Source: Psychrobacter pacificensis (GTDB taxonomy: Bacteria > Pseudomonadota > Gammaproteobacteria > Pseudomonadales > Moraxellaceae). Taken from it: DNA of 64,000 nucleotides. Of the stretch, positions 44,969 through 54,345 are shown piece after piece. The stretch's first letter is position 1. Every line of letters starts with the position of its first letter. The stretch spans positions 1 through 64,000 of the forward strand of contig NZ_FNAL01000017.1 in assembly GCF_900101915.1 (NCBI RefSeq), read 5' to 3'. The notes under the pieces are model-generated. The model was given only the letters and a program-made list of their open reading frames with translations. It made no database searches and had not been told where the DNA came from. The position numbers and the translations under genes are program-made.

Positions 44969-47620
44969 TTAGGCCACTTCACCCGCTAAGAACTCTTTAG
45001 CAAAGCGTTGTAGCATACCGCCAGCGTTGTACATTTTTACTTCATCAGCCGTATCTAATCGGCAGATAACAGGCGCTTTATCAACACTGCCGTCTTTGCG
45101 ATGAATGACCAGTGTCATATCGCCGCCAGCAGAGACATCTCCTTCGATATCGAAGATTTCTGTACCATCGATGTTGAGCGTCTCACGGTTGATACCAGGC
45201 GCAAACTGCACGGGTAGTGCGCCCATACCAACGAGGTTTTGACGATGAATACGCTCAAAGTCTTCAGCGACAACCGCTTCCACACCAGCGAGACGGACGC
45301 CTTTGGCCGCCCAGTCACGGCTTGAGCCTTGACCATAGCCATCACCTGCGATGATGATCAGCGGCTGCTCACGGTTCATGTAGGTTTCAATCGCCTCCCA
45401 CATGCGCATGACTTGACCTTCTGGCTCAACACGCGCCAGTGAGCCTTGGATAACTTCACCATCTTCATCGCGTACCATTTCGTTCAATAGTTTAGGGTTG
45501 GCAAAGGTGGCACGTTGCGCGGTTAAATGGTCGCCGCGATGGGTCGCGTATGAGTTATAGTCTTCGGCAGGCAAGCCCATAGTGTCCAAATACTCGCCAG
45601 CTGCGGACGTACCAAGAATAGCATTTGATGGCGACATATGATCGGTTGTGATGTTATCACCTAATACGGCAAGCGGACGCATACCTTTTAGTTTGTTCAT
45701 CGCTGCCATTTGACCTTCCCAATACGGCGGACGGCGAATATACGTGGTCATTTCACGCCAGTCGTACAATGGGCTTAACGCTTTGCCCGTATCTTTTTTG
45801 GCCTCATCAAACATGGGGATATATACGGCATTAAACTGCTCAGGCTTAACAGCAGAAGCAACAATGGCATCCACTTCTTCGTCATCAAACCAGATGTCTT
45901 TTAGATAGACATCATTGCCGTCTTGGTCTTTACCCAACGAGTCTTTTTCAATATCAAAACGGATGTTACCAGCGATGGCATAAGCGATAACCAGTGGCGG
46001 CGATGCTAAAAATGCTTGCTTGGCATACGGATGGATACGACCGTCAAAGTTACGGTTACCAGATAGCACTGCCGTGGTGAACAAATCATTGTCGATGATT
46101 TCTTGCTCGATGTCAGGGTCAAGTGCACCGCTCATACCGTTACACGTCGTACAGGCAAAGCCTACTACATCAAAACCGATTTCTTGTAGCTCTGGCATTA
46201 GACCTGCTTCTTCTAAATACATTTTGACCGTTTTTGAGCCGGGTGCGAGTGAGGACTTAACCCACGGTTTACGCAATAGTCCTTTGGCATTCGCGTTACG
46301 AGCGACAAGACCTGCGGCCACCATGTTTCGTGGATTTGAGGTATTGGTACAGCTGGTAATCGCCGCGATAATCACTGCGCCATCTGGCATGAGACCATCT
46401 TTTGGTTCAGGGAGTTTTTGATCAGGCGCGTGGGCGATGCCTTTGGCTACCAAATCATCAGTAGATACACGGGCATGGGGACGCGACGGGCCTGCCATGT
46501 TACGACCGACTGATGACAAATCAAACTCAAGGACGCGTGCGTATTCGGCTTTTTCCATGCCATCAGCCCATAGACCCGTTTGCTTAGCATACTGCTCAAC
46601 CAGTTTAATCTGTTCCTCAGAACGACCCGTCAGACGTAGATAGTCAATGGTTTGCTCATCGATATAGAACATCGCAGCAGTGGCGCCATATTCAGGCGTC
46701 ATGTTGGAGATAGAGGCGCGGTCACCGACACTTAGCTGGCGTGCACCGTCACCAAAGAACTCAATATAGGTAGAGACCACACCTGCATCACGCAAGAACT
46801 CCGTCATCGCCAGTACGAGATCCGTACCAGTAATGCCTTTTTGCAGCTTGCCTGTTAATTTAACACCCACATAATCAGGCAGGCGCATATAAGAGGGGTT
46901 ACCTAGCATGACGCTTTCGGCTTCTAGACCGCCCACACCGATTGAGATCACACCTAGGGCATCGACCATCGGCGTGTGGCTATCCGTACCGACCAACGTA
47001 TCAGCGAATGCGACTTTTTCACCCGCTTTATTGTGTACGATTTGTACAACAGGTGACATTTTCTCTAGGTTGATCTGGTGCATGATGCCGTTACCCGGTG
47101 GTACGACGTTGACATTGTCAAAGGCATACTGGCACCAGTTGATGAAGTGAAAACGGTCATCGTTACGGCGCTCTTCAATCGCACGGTTTTTCTCAAAGGC
47201 GTCTTCTTCAAAGCCTGCGTGCTCAACGGCCAATGAATGGTCAACGATCAGCTGAGTGGGCACGATAGGGTTTACCTTAGACGGATCACCGCCTTGCTCA
47301 GCGATGGCATCACGCAAGCCTGCTAAATCAACAAAGGCCGTCTGACCCAAGATATCATGACAAACGACGCGGGCAGGGTACCAAGGAAAATCTAAATCTT
47401 GCTTACCCTCGATATGCTGCTTTAACGCTGCCGTTAAATCCTCTGGTGGGCAACGGCGCACTAGGTTCTCACACAATACTTTTGAGCAGAACGGTAGCTT
47501 GTCATAAGCACCTGCTTCGATGCGCTCGACCGCTTCGCGAGTGTCAAAGTAGTAAAGGTCAGTATCAGGAAGTGGTTTTTTGAACTCATCGTTCATGGGT
47601 TGTACGAGGGCGTTGTCCAT
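44969..47620 (-). CDS. acnD: Fe/S-dependent 2-methylcitrate dehydratase AcnD
   Basis: Aconitase-family enzyme of 883 residues with a [4Fe-4S] cluster; dehydrates 2-methylcitrate. Cluster cysteines are seen in ITSCTNTSNPRNM near 425-437 and GFACTTCNGMSG near 490-501. The N-terminal DTREAVERIEAGAYDKLPFC and CPPEDLTAALKQHIEGKQDL are typical of AcnD rather than AcnA. The swivel domain has GDNITTDHMSPSNAI and YGQGSSRDWAAKGVRLAGVE. An AAAGGTGA ribosome site precedes the ATG. It works with PrpF and shares its step with PrpD. A terminator follows. Confidence 0.95.
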   Translation of the reverse strand: MDNALVQPMNDEFKKPLPDTDLYYFDTREAVERIEAGAYDKLPFCSKVLCENLVRRCPPEDLTAALKQHIEGKQDLDFPWYPARVVCHDILGQTAFVDLAGLRDAIAEQGGDPSKVNPIVPTQLIVDHSLAVEHAGFEEDAFEKNRAIEERRNDDRFHFINWCQYAFDNVNVVPPGNGIMHQINLEKMSPVVQIVHNKAGEKVAFADTLVGTDSHTPMVDALGVISIGVGGLEAESVMLGNPSYMRLPDYVGVKLTGKLQKGITGTDLVLAMTEFLRDAGVVSTYIEFFGDGARQLSVGDRASISNMTPEYGATAAMFYIDEQTIDYLRLTGRSEEQIKLVEQYAKQTGLWADGMEKAEYARVLEFDLSSVGRNMAGPSRPHARVSTDDLVAKGIAHAPDQKLPEPKDGLMPDGAVIIAAITSCTNTSNPRNMVAAGLVARNANAKGLLRKPWVKSSLAPGSKTVKMYLEEAGLMPELQEIGFDVVGFACTTCNGMSGALDPDIEQEIIDNDLFTTAVLSGNRNFDGRIHPYAKQAFLASPPLVIAYAIAGNIRFDIEKDSLGKDQDGNDVYLKDIWFDDEEVDAIVASAVKPEQFNAVYIPMFDEAKKDTGKALSPLYDWREMTTYIRRPPYWEGQMAAMNKLKGMRPLAVLGDNITTDHMSPSNAILGTSAAGEYLDTMGLPAEDYNSYATHRGDHLTAQRATFANPKLLNEMVRDEDGEVIQGSLARVEPEGQVMRMWEAIETYMNREQPLIIIAGDGYGQGSSRDWAAKGVRLAGVEAVVAEDFERIHRQNLVGMGALPVQFAPGINRETLNIDGTEIFDIEGDVSAGGDMTLVIHRKDGSVDKAPVICRLDTADEVKMYNAGGMLQRFAKEFLAGEVA

Positions 47621-47892
47621 AAGTCACCTTTGGCTGTTGGCTAATTTTGATAAGTAGTTAAACGTCGATATTAGATAAAAATTCATTCCTTTAGCAAAAT
47701 CATCGTTCGTTATTGCAGGCTTTGCTAAAGAATCGATATTGAAAGTTAAGATGGCATGATCTATAAAAAAATAGCGTATGACGATCAAACCTAAAAATAT
47801 CATAGCTAGGCTCAATCGACATACCTGTATCAGCTAGCACTGCCGCTAGCTGATAATAAGTACGTAACAATAGCTACTTAAAAGAAATCAAC

Positions 47893-49020
47893 TTAACGCG
47901 CACTCATATCTGGTACAGGACGCAGCTCTTCACCCGTATATTCGGCACTTGGGCGAATGATACGGTTGTTGGCACGTTGCTCAAATACGTGAGCGGCCCA
48001 GCCAGTCAAGCGTGAACAGACAAATATTGGCGTGAAGAGTTTGGTTGGGATACCCATAAAGTGATAGGCTGATGCATGGAAAAAGTCAGCATTGGCAAAC
48101 AATTTTTTCTCGCGCCACATCACGTCTTCAACACGCACAGACACAGGGTAGAGCACCTCGTCACCAACATCAGCGGCCAGTTTTTCAGACCATTGTTTGA
48201 TGACGACGTTACGTGGATCTGATTCGCTATAGATGGCATGACCAAAGCCCATGATTTTGTCTTTACGTGCTAGCATGGCCATCATCTCTGTCTCGGCTTC
48301 ATCAGCTGAGCTAAAGCCCTCAATCATATCCATCGCCGCTTCATTCGCGCCGCCATGCAATGGACCACGTAGTGAACCGATTGCGCCAGTGATACAAGAA
48401 TGGATATCAGATAAAGTAGACGCACAGACACGCGCAGTAAAGGTCGAGGCGTTGAACTCGTGCTCTGCATACAAGATAAGCGACACGTTCATGACCTTTT
48501 CGTGCAGCTCGTTTGGTTTTTCACCTTTGAGCAGATGCAAAAAATGACCGCCGATGGTCGCATCATCCGTCTCAGTCTCGATACGCACGTTATCATGGCT
48601 AAAGCGGTACCAGTAGTTGATGATTGAGGGGAATGCGGCAAGCATACGATCAGTTTTATCGTTTTGCTGAGCGAAATCCGTTTCGCTCTCAAGGTTGCCC
48701 AGCATTGAGCAACCAGTACGTAGCACATCCATTGGATGCGCATCGCTTGGAATACGTTCAAGCACGTCTTTTAATGCTTGTGGTAGGCCGCGCAGGCTTT
48801 TGAGCTTAGCTTGATAATTCTCAAGCTCGCTTTGCGTAGGTAAATTACCGTATAGCAGTAAATACGCGACTTCTTCAAAAATACATTTATCCGCCAGCTC
48901 TGATACGTCATAGCCGCGATAGGTCAGACCAGAGCCCGATTTGCCAACGGTCGATAATGCTGTCTTGCCAGCGACTTGTCCGCGAAGTCCTGCACCTGAA
49001 AGTTCTTTCTGTGCTGCCAT
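47893..49020 (-). CDS. prpC: 2-methylcitrate synthase PrpC
   Basis: Citrate-synthase-family enzyme of 375 residues joining propionyl-CoA to oxaloacetate. Signatures: GLTYRGYDVSELADKCIFEE near 31-50, GSLRGPLHGGANEAAMDMIE with the active-site His near 226, GFGHAIYSESDPR with the second His near 263 and the catalytic Asp in VRVEDVMW. The C terminus EYTGEELRPVPDMSAR is normal for the family. An AAAGGA ribosome site is present. It lies 61 bp after prpB and 272 bp before acnD; that gap has no convincing gene. Confidence 0.94.
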   Translation of the reverse strand: MAAQKELSGAGLRGQVAGKTALSTVGKSGSGLTYRGYDVSELADKCIFEEVAYLLLYGNLPTQSELENYQAKLKSLRGLPQALKDVLERIPSDAHPMDVLRTGCSMLGNLESETDFAQQNDKTDRMLAAFPSIINYWYRFSHDNVRIETETDDATIGGHFLHLLKGEKPNELHEKVMNVSLILYAEHEFNASTFTARVCASTLSDIHSCITGAIGSLRGPLHGGANEAAMDMIEGFSSADEAETEMMAMLARKDKIMGFGHAIYSESDPRNVVIKQWSEKLAADVGDEVLYPVSVRVEDVMWREKKLFANADFFHASAYHFMGIPTKLFTPIFVCSRLTGWAAHVFEQRANNRIIRPSAEYTGEELRPVPDMSAR

Positions 49021-49081
49021 GTCTACATTCCTTTTGTGGGTAGCTTTTTATATTGTTAAGTGAAAATACTGCTTATTATGA

Positions 49082-49975
49082 TTATTTATTGTCCGCAAAC
49101 AGCTTGTCTAAGGTTTGCTCAAACTCGTGATAGTTTAAGAAATCATAAAGCTCCATGCGCGTCTGCATGGTATCGACGACTTTTTCTTGCGTACCGTCAT
49201 CGAGCAAGTGCTGATAGACATTCAATGCCGCTTTATTCATGGCGCGGAAAGCGGATAGTGGGTACAGCACCATATCGACGCCCACACCGTACAGCTGGTC
49301 AGTGGTATACAGATCGGTTTGACCAAACTCGGTCATATTGGCGAGGACGGGAATGTCGAGTACATCGGTAAATTTACGATACATCTCGATATCGGTCAGC
49401 GCTTCTGCAAAGATCATGTCTGCACCTGCTTCGGCAAAGGCAACGGCACGTTCAACAGCAGCGTCTAAGCCCTCGACTGATAACGCATCAGTACGAGCCA
49501 TCACCACAAAATCAGAATCCGTTTTCGCATCCAATGCCGCCTTTAGGCGATCAACCATTTCTGAGATACTGACGATTTCTTTGTTAGGACGGTGACCACA
49601 GCGCTTTTGCGCGACTTGGTCTTCGATATGGACGGCTGCCACGCCTGCCTTTTCCATTTTTTTGATGGTTTGAGAAATGTTGAACGCACCGCCAAAGCCG
49701 GTATCAATATCGACAAGTAGCGGGGTATCGACTGCATCCGTAATACGGCGAGCGTCTTCTAGCACGTTATCAAGGCTGGTCATACCCAAGTCAGGTAAAC
49801 CAAATGACGCGTTTGCCACACCGCCACCAGAGAGATACAGCGCTTGGTGACCGACTTGGGTCGCCATCATCGCGGTGTAGGCATTGATCGCGCCTGCAAT
49901 TTGTAGTGGCTGGTTATTATCATTTTTTTGTTTAAGCGCACTGCGAAAGCGTGCACCTGCTGAGAGTGAGGTCAT
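49082..49975 (-). CDS. prpB: Methylisocitrate lyase PrpB
   Basis: Enzyme of 297 residues splitting 2-methylisocitrate into pyruvate and succinate, the last step of the methylcitrate cycle. Signatures: [20 protein letters not shown] near 22-41, [40 protein letters not shown] (Mg-binding Asp), [18 protein letters not shown] with the catalytic KRCGH near 122-126, and MIFAEALTD. An AAAGGA ribosome site precedes the ATG. First gene of the prpB-prpC-acnD set. No prpR-like regulator is adjacent. Confidence 0.95.
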   Translation of the reverse strand: MTSLSAGARFRSALKQKNDNNQPLQIAGAINAYTAMMATQVGHQALYLSGGGVANASFGLPDLGMTSLDNVLEDARRITDAVDTPLLVDIDTGFGGAFNISQTIKKMEKAGVAAVHIEDQVAQKRCGHRPNKEIVSISEMVDRLKAALDAKTDSDFVVMARTDALSVEGLDAAVERAVAFAEAGADMIFAEALTDIEMYRKFTDVLDIPVLANMTEFGQTDLYTTDQLYGVGVDMVLYPLSAFRAMNKAALNVYQHLLDDGTQEKVVDTMQTRMELYDFLNYHEFEQTLDKLFADNK

Positions 49976-50334
49976 GTGAGTATCCTTTCATGAGCTTGTA
50001 TGGATAGAAAATAATCTTGTTGTTGTCACTGATTATACCCAATTATCCACGTCTGCAAAGGTTAGCTTATAAATTTTTGATTATTATTTTTAATGATTTA
50101 TTGTAGTTAATTTAATATTATTCATAAAACAAATAGCATTATGTATTTTTCAATACTTCGCTATGATAAGTATTCATATTACCCAAATATTCAAATATTA
50201 AGAGGCTTTATAATTTACATTTAGTTACAATTACAATAGGCATATTGCTCTACAAATTGTCCTGCTCCCACCAAAAAGCCCTAACAGCTGAGCTATTAGG
50301 GCTTTATTTATCATGAGCTTAAAAAAGACTAAGT
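49976..50334. other. AT-rich spacer holding the prpB promoter region
   Basis: About 359 bp, strongly AT-rich, between prpB and the Nramp-like gene, both minus strand. The part near 50275-50305 is the terminator of the upstream gene. The rest presumably holds the prpB promoter, but no clear boxes or operator repeats could be assigned. Confidence 0.4.
50275..50305 (-). terminator. Terminator after the Nramp-like gene
   Basis: A 15-bp stem with one mismatch, AAAGCCCTAACAGCT (50275-50289) with AGCTATTAGGGCTTT (50291-50305), and a tight loop. On the minus strand a short T run follows. It separates the Nramp-like gene from prpB. Confidence 0.75.
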
Positions 50335-51621
50335 TTAAGCAAATAAACCTGCCAAATTGGCTAAGAACAATAAAGCAAATCCTGCCAAGAATATCAAGCC
50401 TGCGATAGACAGAGCGTTCATACCTGCGGACAGTTTTTTATGTTTCTTAACCAGTGAGTAGTTGAGCCAACCAAAGATAGGCGCAGAGACAAACGCGGAT
50501 ATCATGGCAAACTTAAGCATTGCGCCCAATTGTCCTGTGAAGAACGTAATAATCACAAGCCCGCCACCGATAGCGTATGTCGTCCAAAAAGCGATTTGCT
50601 TTTTATTGATTTCGCTTTCGCCTTTAAGCAGTCGCCAGCACTCAGCATTGGCACGGCCGTAGCCGTCGGCACAAGTAATCGTGGTGCCAAACATACACAT
50701 GAAGGCGACGAACGCTACCAGCAATCGTGACCATTCACCGATAGTTGCCGTATACATATTGATTAACTGGTTGATATAAGCACCGCCGACCAACTCAATC
50801 TCTTGTCCTGAACCATACTGGACAAACACACCAAGCGATAAGAAAAACAAGGCTAGAATCGCTGAAACGGCATAACCGACATTAAAGTCGAGCAAGCCTT
50901 GCTTGTGCGTGGTGTGATCGGCTTTGACTTTGGCAGAGGTCCACATAGAAGTAATCGCGGCAAACTCAAGCGGTGCTGGCATCCAGCCCATGAGTGCGAC
51001 GATGAAACCGAGTGTCGCTAGGTTCCAAGGAGACACAGCAATAAAATCTGCTGCCATAACCGTGGGCTTGCCAGCGGCAATCATGACTGCGGCAACGGTA
51101 GCTGCCGTCAAAGCAATCATAATCCATTTAGTCACGCCATCGAGCAATTTATAATGACCGGCTATTAAAAAGAACCAAGAGACGGCCACGATGATCATAG
51201 ACAGCACCATCGTCGATAACTCAAGAGAGGCGGGTAGCATAAAGCCTAAAATCACCGCTGCAATTAGCGAGACCGCACCCGTACTGATGACCGCTGATAA
51301 GATAGAGAGGATAAAATATACCCAAAGATACACCTTTGAGCGCTTGGCGTAGCCTGCAATCAAGCTCTCGCCCGTATCGTAAACATAATCAGTTGCAAAG
51401 CGAAAAAACGGATATTTAAATACGTTGGCTAAAACAATCATAATCGCCAACTGCCAGCCATATATAGCACCAGCCTGCGTCGATGAAATCAGATGCGAGC
51501 CACCGATTGCAGCGGTCGCCATCAAAATACCTGGGCCAAAGATACGCCAACTAAAGCCTTCTTGTTGCTCAGTAACGATATCGTCAGTGGTACTTGGGTT
51601 GTTGAGTGGTTGTGTGGACAT
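50335..51621 (-). CDS. Nramp-family transporter lacking the canonical metal motifs
   Basis: Membrane protein of 428 residues from the ATG at 51621, preceded by a CGAGGT ribosome site, with about 11 hydrophobic segments. The fold is Nramp-like, with the start GPGILMATAAIGGSHLISST (residues ~30-49). TM1 of metal-carrying Nramp proteins has DPGN there, and here it is AIGGSH. TM6 should have MPH, but here reads MGWMPAPLEFAA. Both metal-binding motifs are therefore missing and the cargo may not be Mn or Fe. It is upstream of the prp genes on the same strand but separated by a terminator. Similar divergent Nramp proteins exist in other proteobacteria. Confidence 0.78.
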   Translation of the reverse strand: MSTQPLNNPSTTDDIVTEQQEGFSWRIFGPGILMATAAIGGSHLISSTQAGAIYGWQLAIMIVLANVFKYPFFRFATDYVYDTGESLIAGYAKRSKVYLWVYFILSILSAVISTGAVSLIAAVILGFMLPASLELSTMVLSMIIVAVSWFFLIAGHYKLLDGVTKWIMIALTAATVAAVMIAAGKPTVMAADFIAVSPWNLATLGFIVALMGWMPAPLEFAAITSMWTSAKVKADHTTHKQGLLDFNVGYAVSAILALFFLSLGVFVQYGSGQEIELVGGAYINQLINMYTATIGEWSRLLVAFVAFMCMFGTTITCADGYGRANAECWRLLKGESEINKKQIAFWTTYAIGGGLVIITFFTGQLGAMLKFAMISAFVSAPIFGWLNYSLVKKHKKLSAGMNALSIAGLIFLAGFALLFLANLAGLFA

Positions 51622-51937
51622 GAATACCTCGAAATGGTTAAAACGGCAAAACATCACTTACCTGTGTCAGTTTGCCAGTGATCACTAGACAACCGCTTTA
51701 TACGTGTTTATACGTGTTTTTTTATAAAACGATTAATCTTGTATCGACTTTAGCACACCAATACGATTCAGGAGAATGATTATTCTATTTATTAACAGTG
51801 ATAGTTATTACTATTTGTTTGCATTGCCATTCTTTTTGGTTAGCATATTAATCTGATAATATCAAGTATTAGGGCAGATTATTTTTGGCGTTTCTTTATA
51901 ACACAATATCCACGCAATATCTGGTCATTTAAGGACG
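51622..51937. other. Spacer between lysR and the Nramp-like gene
   Basis: About 316 bp. A TTTATACGTG tandem pair occurs near 51699-51719 followed by a T-run, which may be a weak terminator or a regulator site. Otherwise AT-rich, with no ORF or RNA gene seen. Confidence 0.35.
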
Positions 51938-52951
51938 TTACACAAATTTTTGTCGCCGGTAGGTGATGCCTCGTTCTTCATAGACCTGATAGATAGCATT
52001 CAATAATTCAGAGATACTTGGATGCACAAAATCTTTGAGAGTATGCAAATAAATAGGAGAGGTGGCGTTTTCGTGTACCAAACGCTGATAGCTGATTTGT
52101 TCTGTACGTACTGTGGTTAAGCTGGCAGGTACAAGCGTGATACCTTCGCCCGCAGCGACTAAGCCTAGAGCTACTTGCAAGTCACTCACCGTGGTGGTCA
52201 TAAAGGGTGAGATACCGTATTGTGCAAACAAATGTAACAACGGCTCCGTAATCGGCTCGCTAAGTGCAGATTTTTCATTGATGACACGTCTGGTTTTTGT
52301 ATTAGCTTCCTGCTTTGCTTTGATGGACTCTGATGTTGGTAGTGTGGTGGCAATCGGCAAATGCGTTTGATGGTATAAAATCAAGCGATTATTTGCCAAA
52401 TCTATCAATCGCTGCTCCTTTACATGGGCAAGAGGATGCGACTTTGGTAAGGCCACCACGTAGCGCTCATGACGCAGTAATATTTGTTGAATCCATGGAT
52501 CTTGATGGGCAAAACGCCCAAAACCGATATCAATCTCACCAGATTTGAGTGCCTCCATTTGCTGATAAGAGCTGATATCTTTGAGGTTGACCTCTATATC
52601 AGAATTGGACTGCTTGAGCATGGCGATGATTTCAGGGAGTAACCCATATAATACTGACGGCACAAAGCCAATGTTTAGCGCACTACTTGGCGCTGATAAA
52701 CGCTGGGTCATACTCGTGACGGTCTCGATTTCTGTCAGTATGGTGCTTATCTTATCGTAAAAAAATGCGCCCGCTTCAGTCAGATGTAATGGCCTGTGGT
52801 AACGATCGATAAGCACGACATCCATATCAGTCTCAAGCTGTTTCAGCAGGCGGCTCAAACTTGGCTGTGACAGTCCTGTCTTTTCTGCGGCTGCACTAAA
52901 GCTGCGCAAATTCGCGACAGCAATAAATGCATTGAGCTGTTTTAAATCCAT
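51938..52951 (-). CDS. LysR-family transcriptional regulator
   Basis: Regulator of 337 residues from the ATG at 52951, giving the canonical MDLKQLNAFIAVANLRSFSA start; the longer reading adds 13 residues. Helix-turn-helix residues ~1-60: AAEKTGLSQPSLSRLLKQLE. The substrate domain follows (LNIGFVPSVLYGLLPEIIAM, DIGFGRF, GLVAAGEGITLVPASL). An insert of ~25 polar residues near 200-225 is unusual. It is next to the Nramp-like gene, same strand, and might control it or the prp genes. The effector is unknown. Confidence 0.9.
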   Translation of the reverse strand: MDLKQLNAFIAVANLRSFSAAAEKTGLSQPSLSRLLKQLETDMDVVLIDRYHRPLHLTEAGAFFYDKISTILTEIETVTSMTQRLSAPSSALNIGFVPSVLYGLLPEIIAMLKQSNSDIEVNLKDISSYQQMEALKSGEIDIGFGRFAHQDPWIQQILLRHERYVVALPKSHPLAHVKEQRLIDLANNRLILYHQTHLPIATTLPTSESIKAKQEANTKTRRVINEKSALSEPITEPLLHLFAQYGISPFMTTTVSDLQVALGLVAAGEGITLVPASLTTVRTEQISYQRLVHENATSPIYLHTLKDFVHPSISELLNAIYQVYEERGITYRRQKFV

Positions 52952-53197
52952 GTTATTAAGCCTGTTATGGTATATGTTGTCTCTATACAAGCCGTTTTTA
53001 ATAAGCTTCTACCTCATTACTTAACTTAAGACGAGCTGTGCAAATATTAGCGACCTAAAATAAATTGTGCTTGAAGATAGGGGAGTGAGCAACTATATTG
53101 GGGACTAGTGATGCTGTTACATTTGAGCAATAAAAATCACAACTTCATTTTATCAGTCATTTACTGTCAGTAGCATAAACTGGCTTGGTTTTATTTT

Positions 53198-54160
53198 ATG
53201 AACGACGAAAAAAAAGACATCGGTACTGATTTTGACGAAGAGTTGTCTCAACTCGTTCATAAAAAATCGCCTAAGCGTGTCAAAAACAATATTTACGAAC
53301 GTTTTATCAGTCGAGTCCAAAGCGCAGAAAATGATACCCAAAATGATAATGATGATTCAACATCCTTAAAAACGGCCAGTAAGTTACCTGCTTTTGAGCC
53401 TCTAAGCGTAGAAGAGTTGCAACTATTCGAAGATGAAAGTAACGATAAAGAGCCAAGATTAGAGTTTGCCGACATCGGCACAACAAACGCTACTTTTGAT
53501 TTTTCAGGTCAAAATGCATCGACACAAAACAAGGTGTCAGATACACGAATGGATAATTATGCTGGTGTTGACCATAACTTAAATAGTGATTTAAGTAAGA
53601 ATAATGAAGAAAAAAAGCCATCTTCTGTCGTTCTCGATCAAGCGACGCCTTTATCTAACACAACGATCGATGACCCTTTAGATACTAAATCCAACCCATT
53701 GAAACCAGTTCATAGGGATGCTATAAAACCACAAAAGACAGCGGTCAGTAGTAAAAAACCTCTCATTATTGGTATGATTTTTGGTTCACTACTTATTGCT
53801 ATTGTCGTACTTACCCTTATTTTTACAGGATTTTTATCGATTTCTATTTCTGATACTACTGTTAGCAATGATAGTGGCTTAAATGGGACAGCGCCTGCGC
53901 CGACCACTAGCACGCCAGTGGTCGGCGCCGAACCTGTAGTGAATAGCGATGACGATCCATTACCTAATGACGCCAATACGGTCGAGGAGCCGTTAGTGTC
54001 AGCACAATCGATTAATGCAGACAATGGCGAACAAAACGTGCCCGCAGCTGAAGTTGAGCCTATAGAACCCTCTCCAGCTCCAGAGATTGATGCTGCCATT
54101 ACCTATGAAGACTTTAGGCAAGAGTCACAAACCACGTTGTATCGTGAGACTAACGATTAG
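53198..54160 (+). CDS. Hypothetical single-pass membrane protein, 320 residues
   Basis: I do not recognise a family. The first ~185 residues are acidic and rich in Asp, Asn, Ser and Lys, probably cytoplasmic and disordered. One strong hydrophobic segment, LIIGMIFGSLLIAIVVLTLI, lies near 189-208. A Pro/Thr/Glu-rich C-terminal part of ~105 residues follows (TAPAPTTSTPVVGAEPVV), probably periplasmic and ending ESQTTLYRETND. No RBS is strong. It is convergent with ppc, with a terminator between. A structural or envelope role is possible but not shown. Confidence 0.65.
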   Translation: MNDEKKDIGTDFDEELSQLVHKKSPKRVKNNIYERFISRVQSAENDTQNDNDDSTSLKTASKLPAFEPLSVEELQLFEDESNDKEPRLEFADIGTTNATFDFSGQNASTQNKVSDTRMDNYAGVDHNLNSDLSKNNEEKKPSSVVLDQATPLSNTTIDDPLDTKSNPLKPVHRDAIKPQKTAVSSKKPLIIGMIFGSLLIAIVVLTLIFTGFLSISISDTTVSNDSGLNGTAPAPTTSTPVVGAEPVVNSDDDPLPNDANTVEEPLVSAQSINADNGEQNVPAAEVEPIEPSPAPEIDAAITYEDFRQESQTTLYRETND

Positions 54161-54210
54161 AATAGTTAGGTTTAGGCGCATTTTAATTACAGCGGAGGCA
54201 TATAGTACCT

Positions 54211-54254
54211 TGTACCGTGCCACGGAAAAATAATGGGCGACGGTACATTTTTTT
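54211..54254 (+). terminator. Terminator after the hypothetical membrane protein
   Basis: TGTACCGT (54211-54218) pairs with ACGGTACA (54240-54247) across a 21-nt loop that can pair further, followed by seven T. It ends the plus-strand gene 50 bp after its stop. Confidence 0.65.
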
Positions 54255-54345
54255 ATCACCATCGTGCTGGCAAGCACACTGAAAATAACTATGACAGTAG
54301 CAATCTATCAGAATATTCTCGTTGGTTGGTCAGTCGTATCGTCTC

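Noticed and set aside
47624..47815. 63-residue minus-strand ORF between acnD and prpC
   Set aside because: AT-rich, overlaps the acnD ribosome-site region, resembles no protein I know; more likely spacer.
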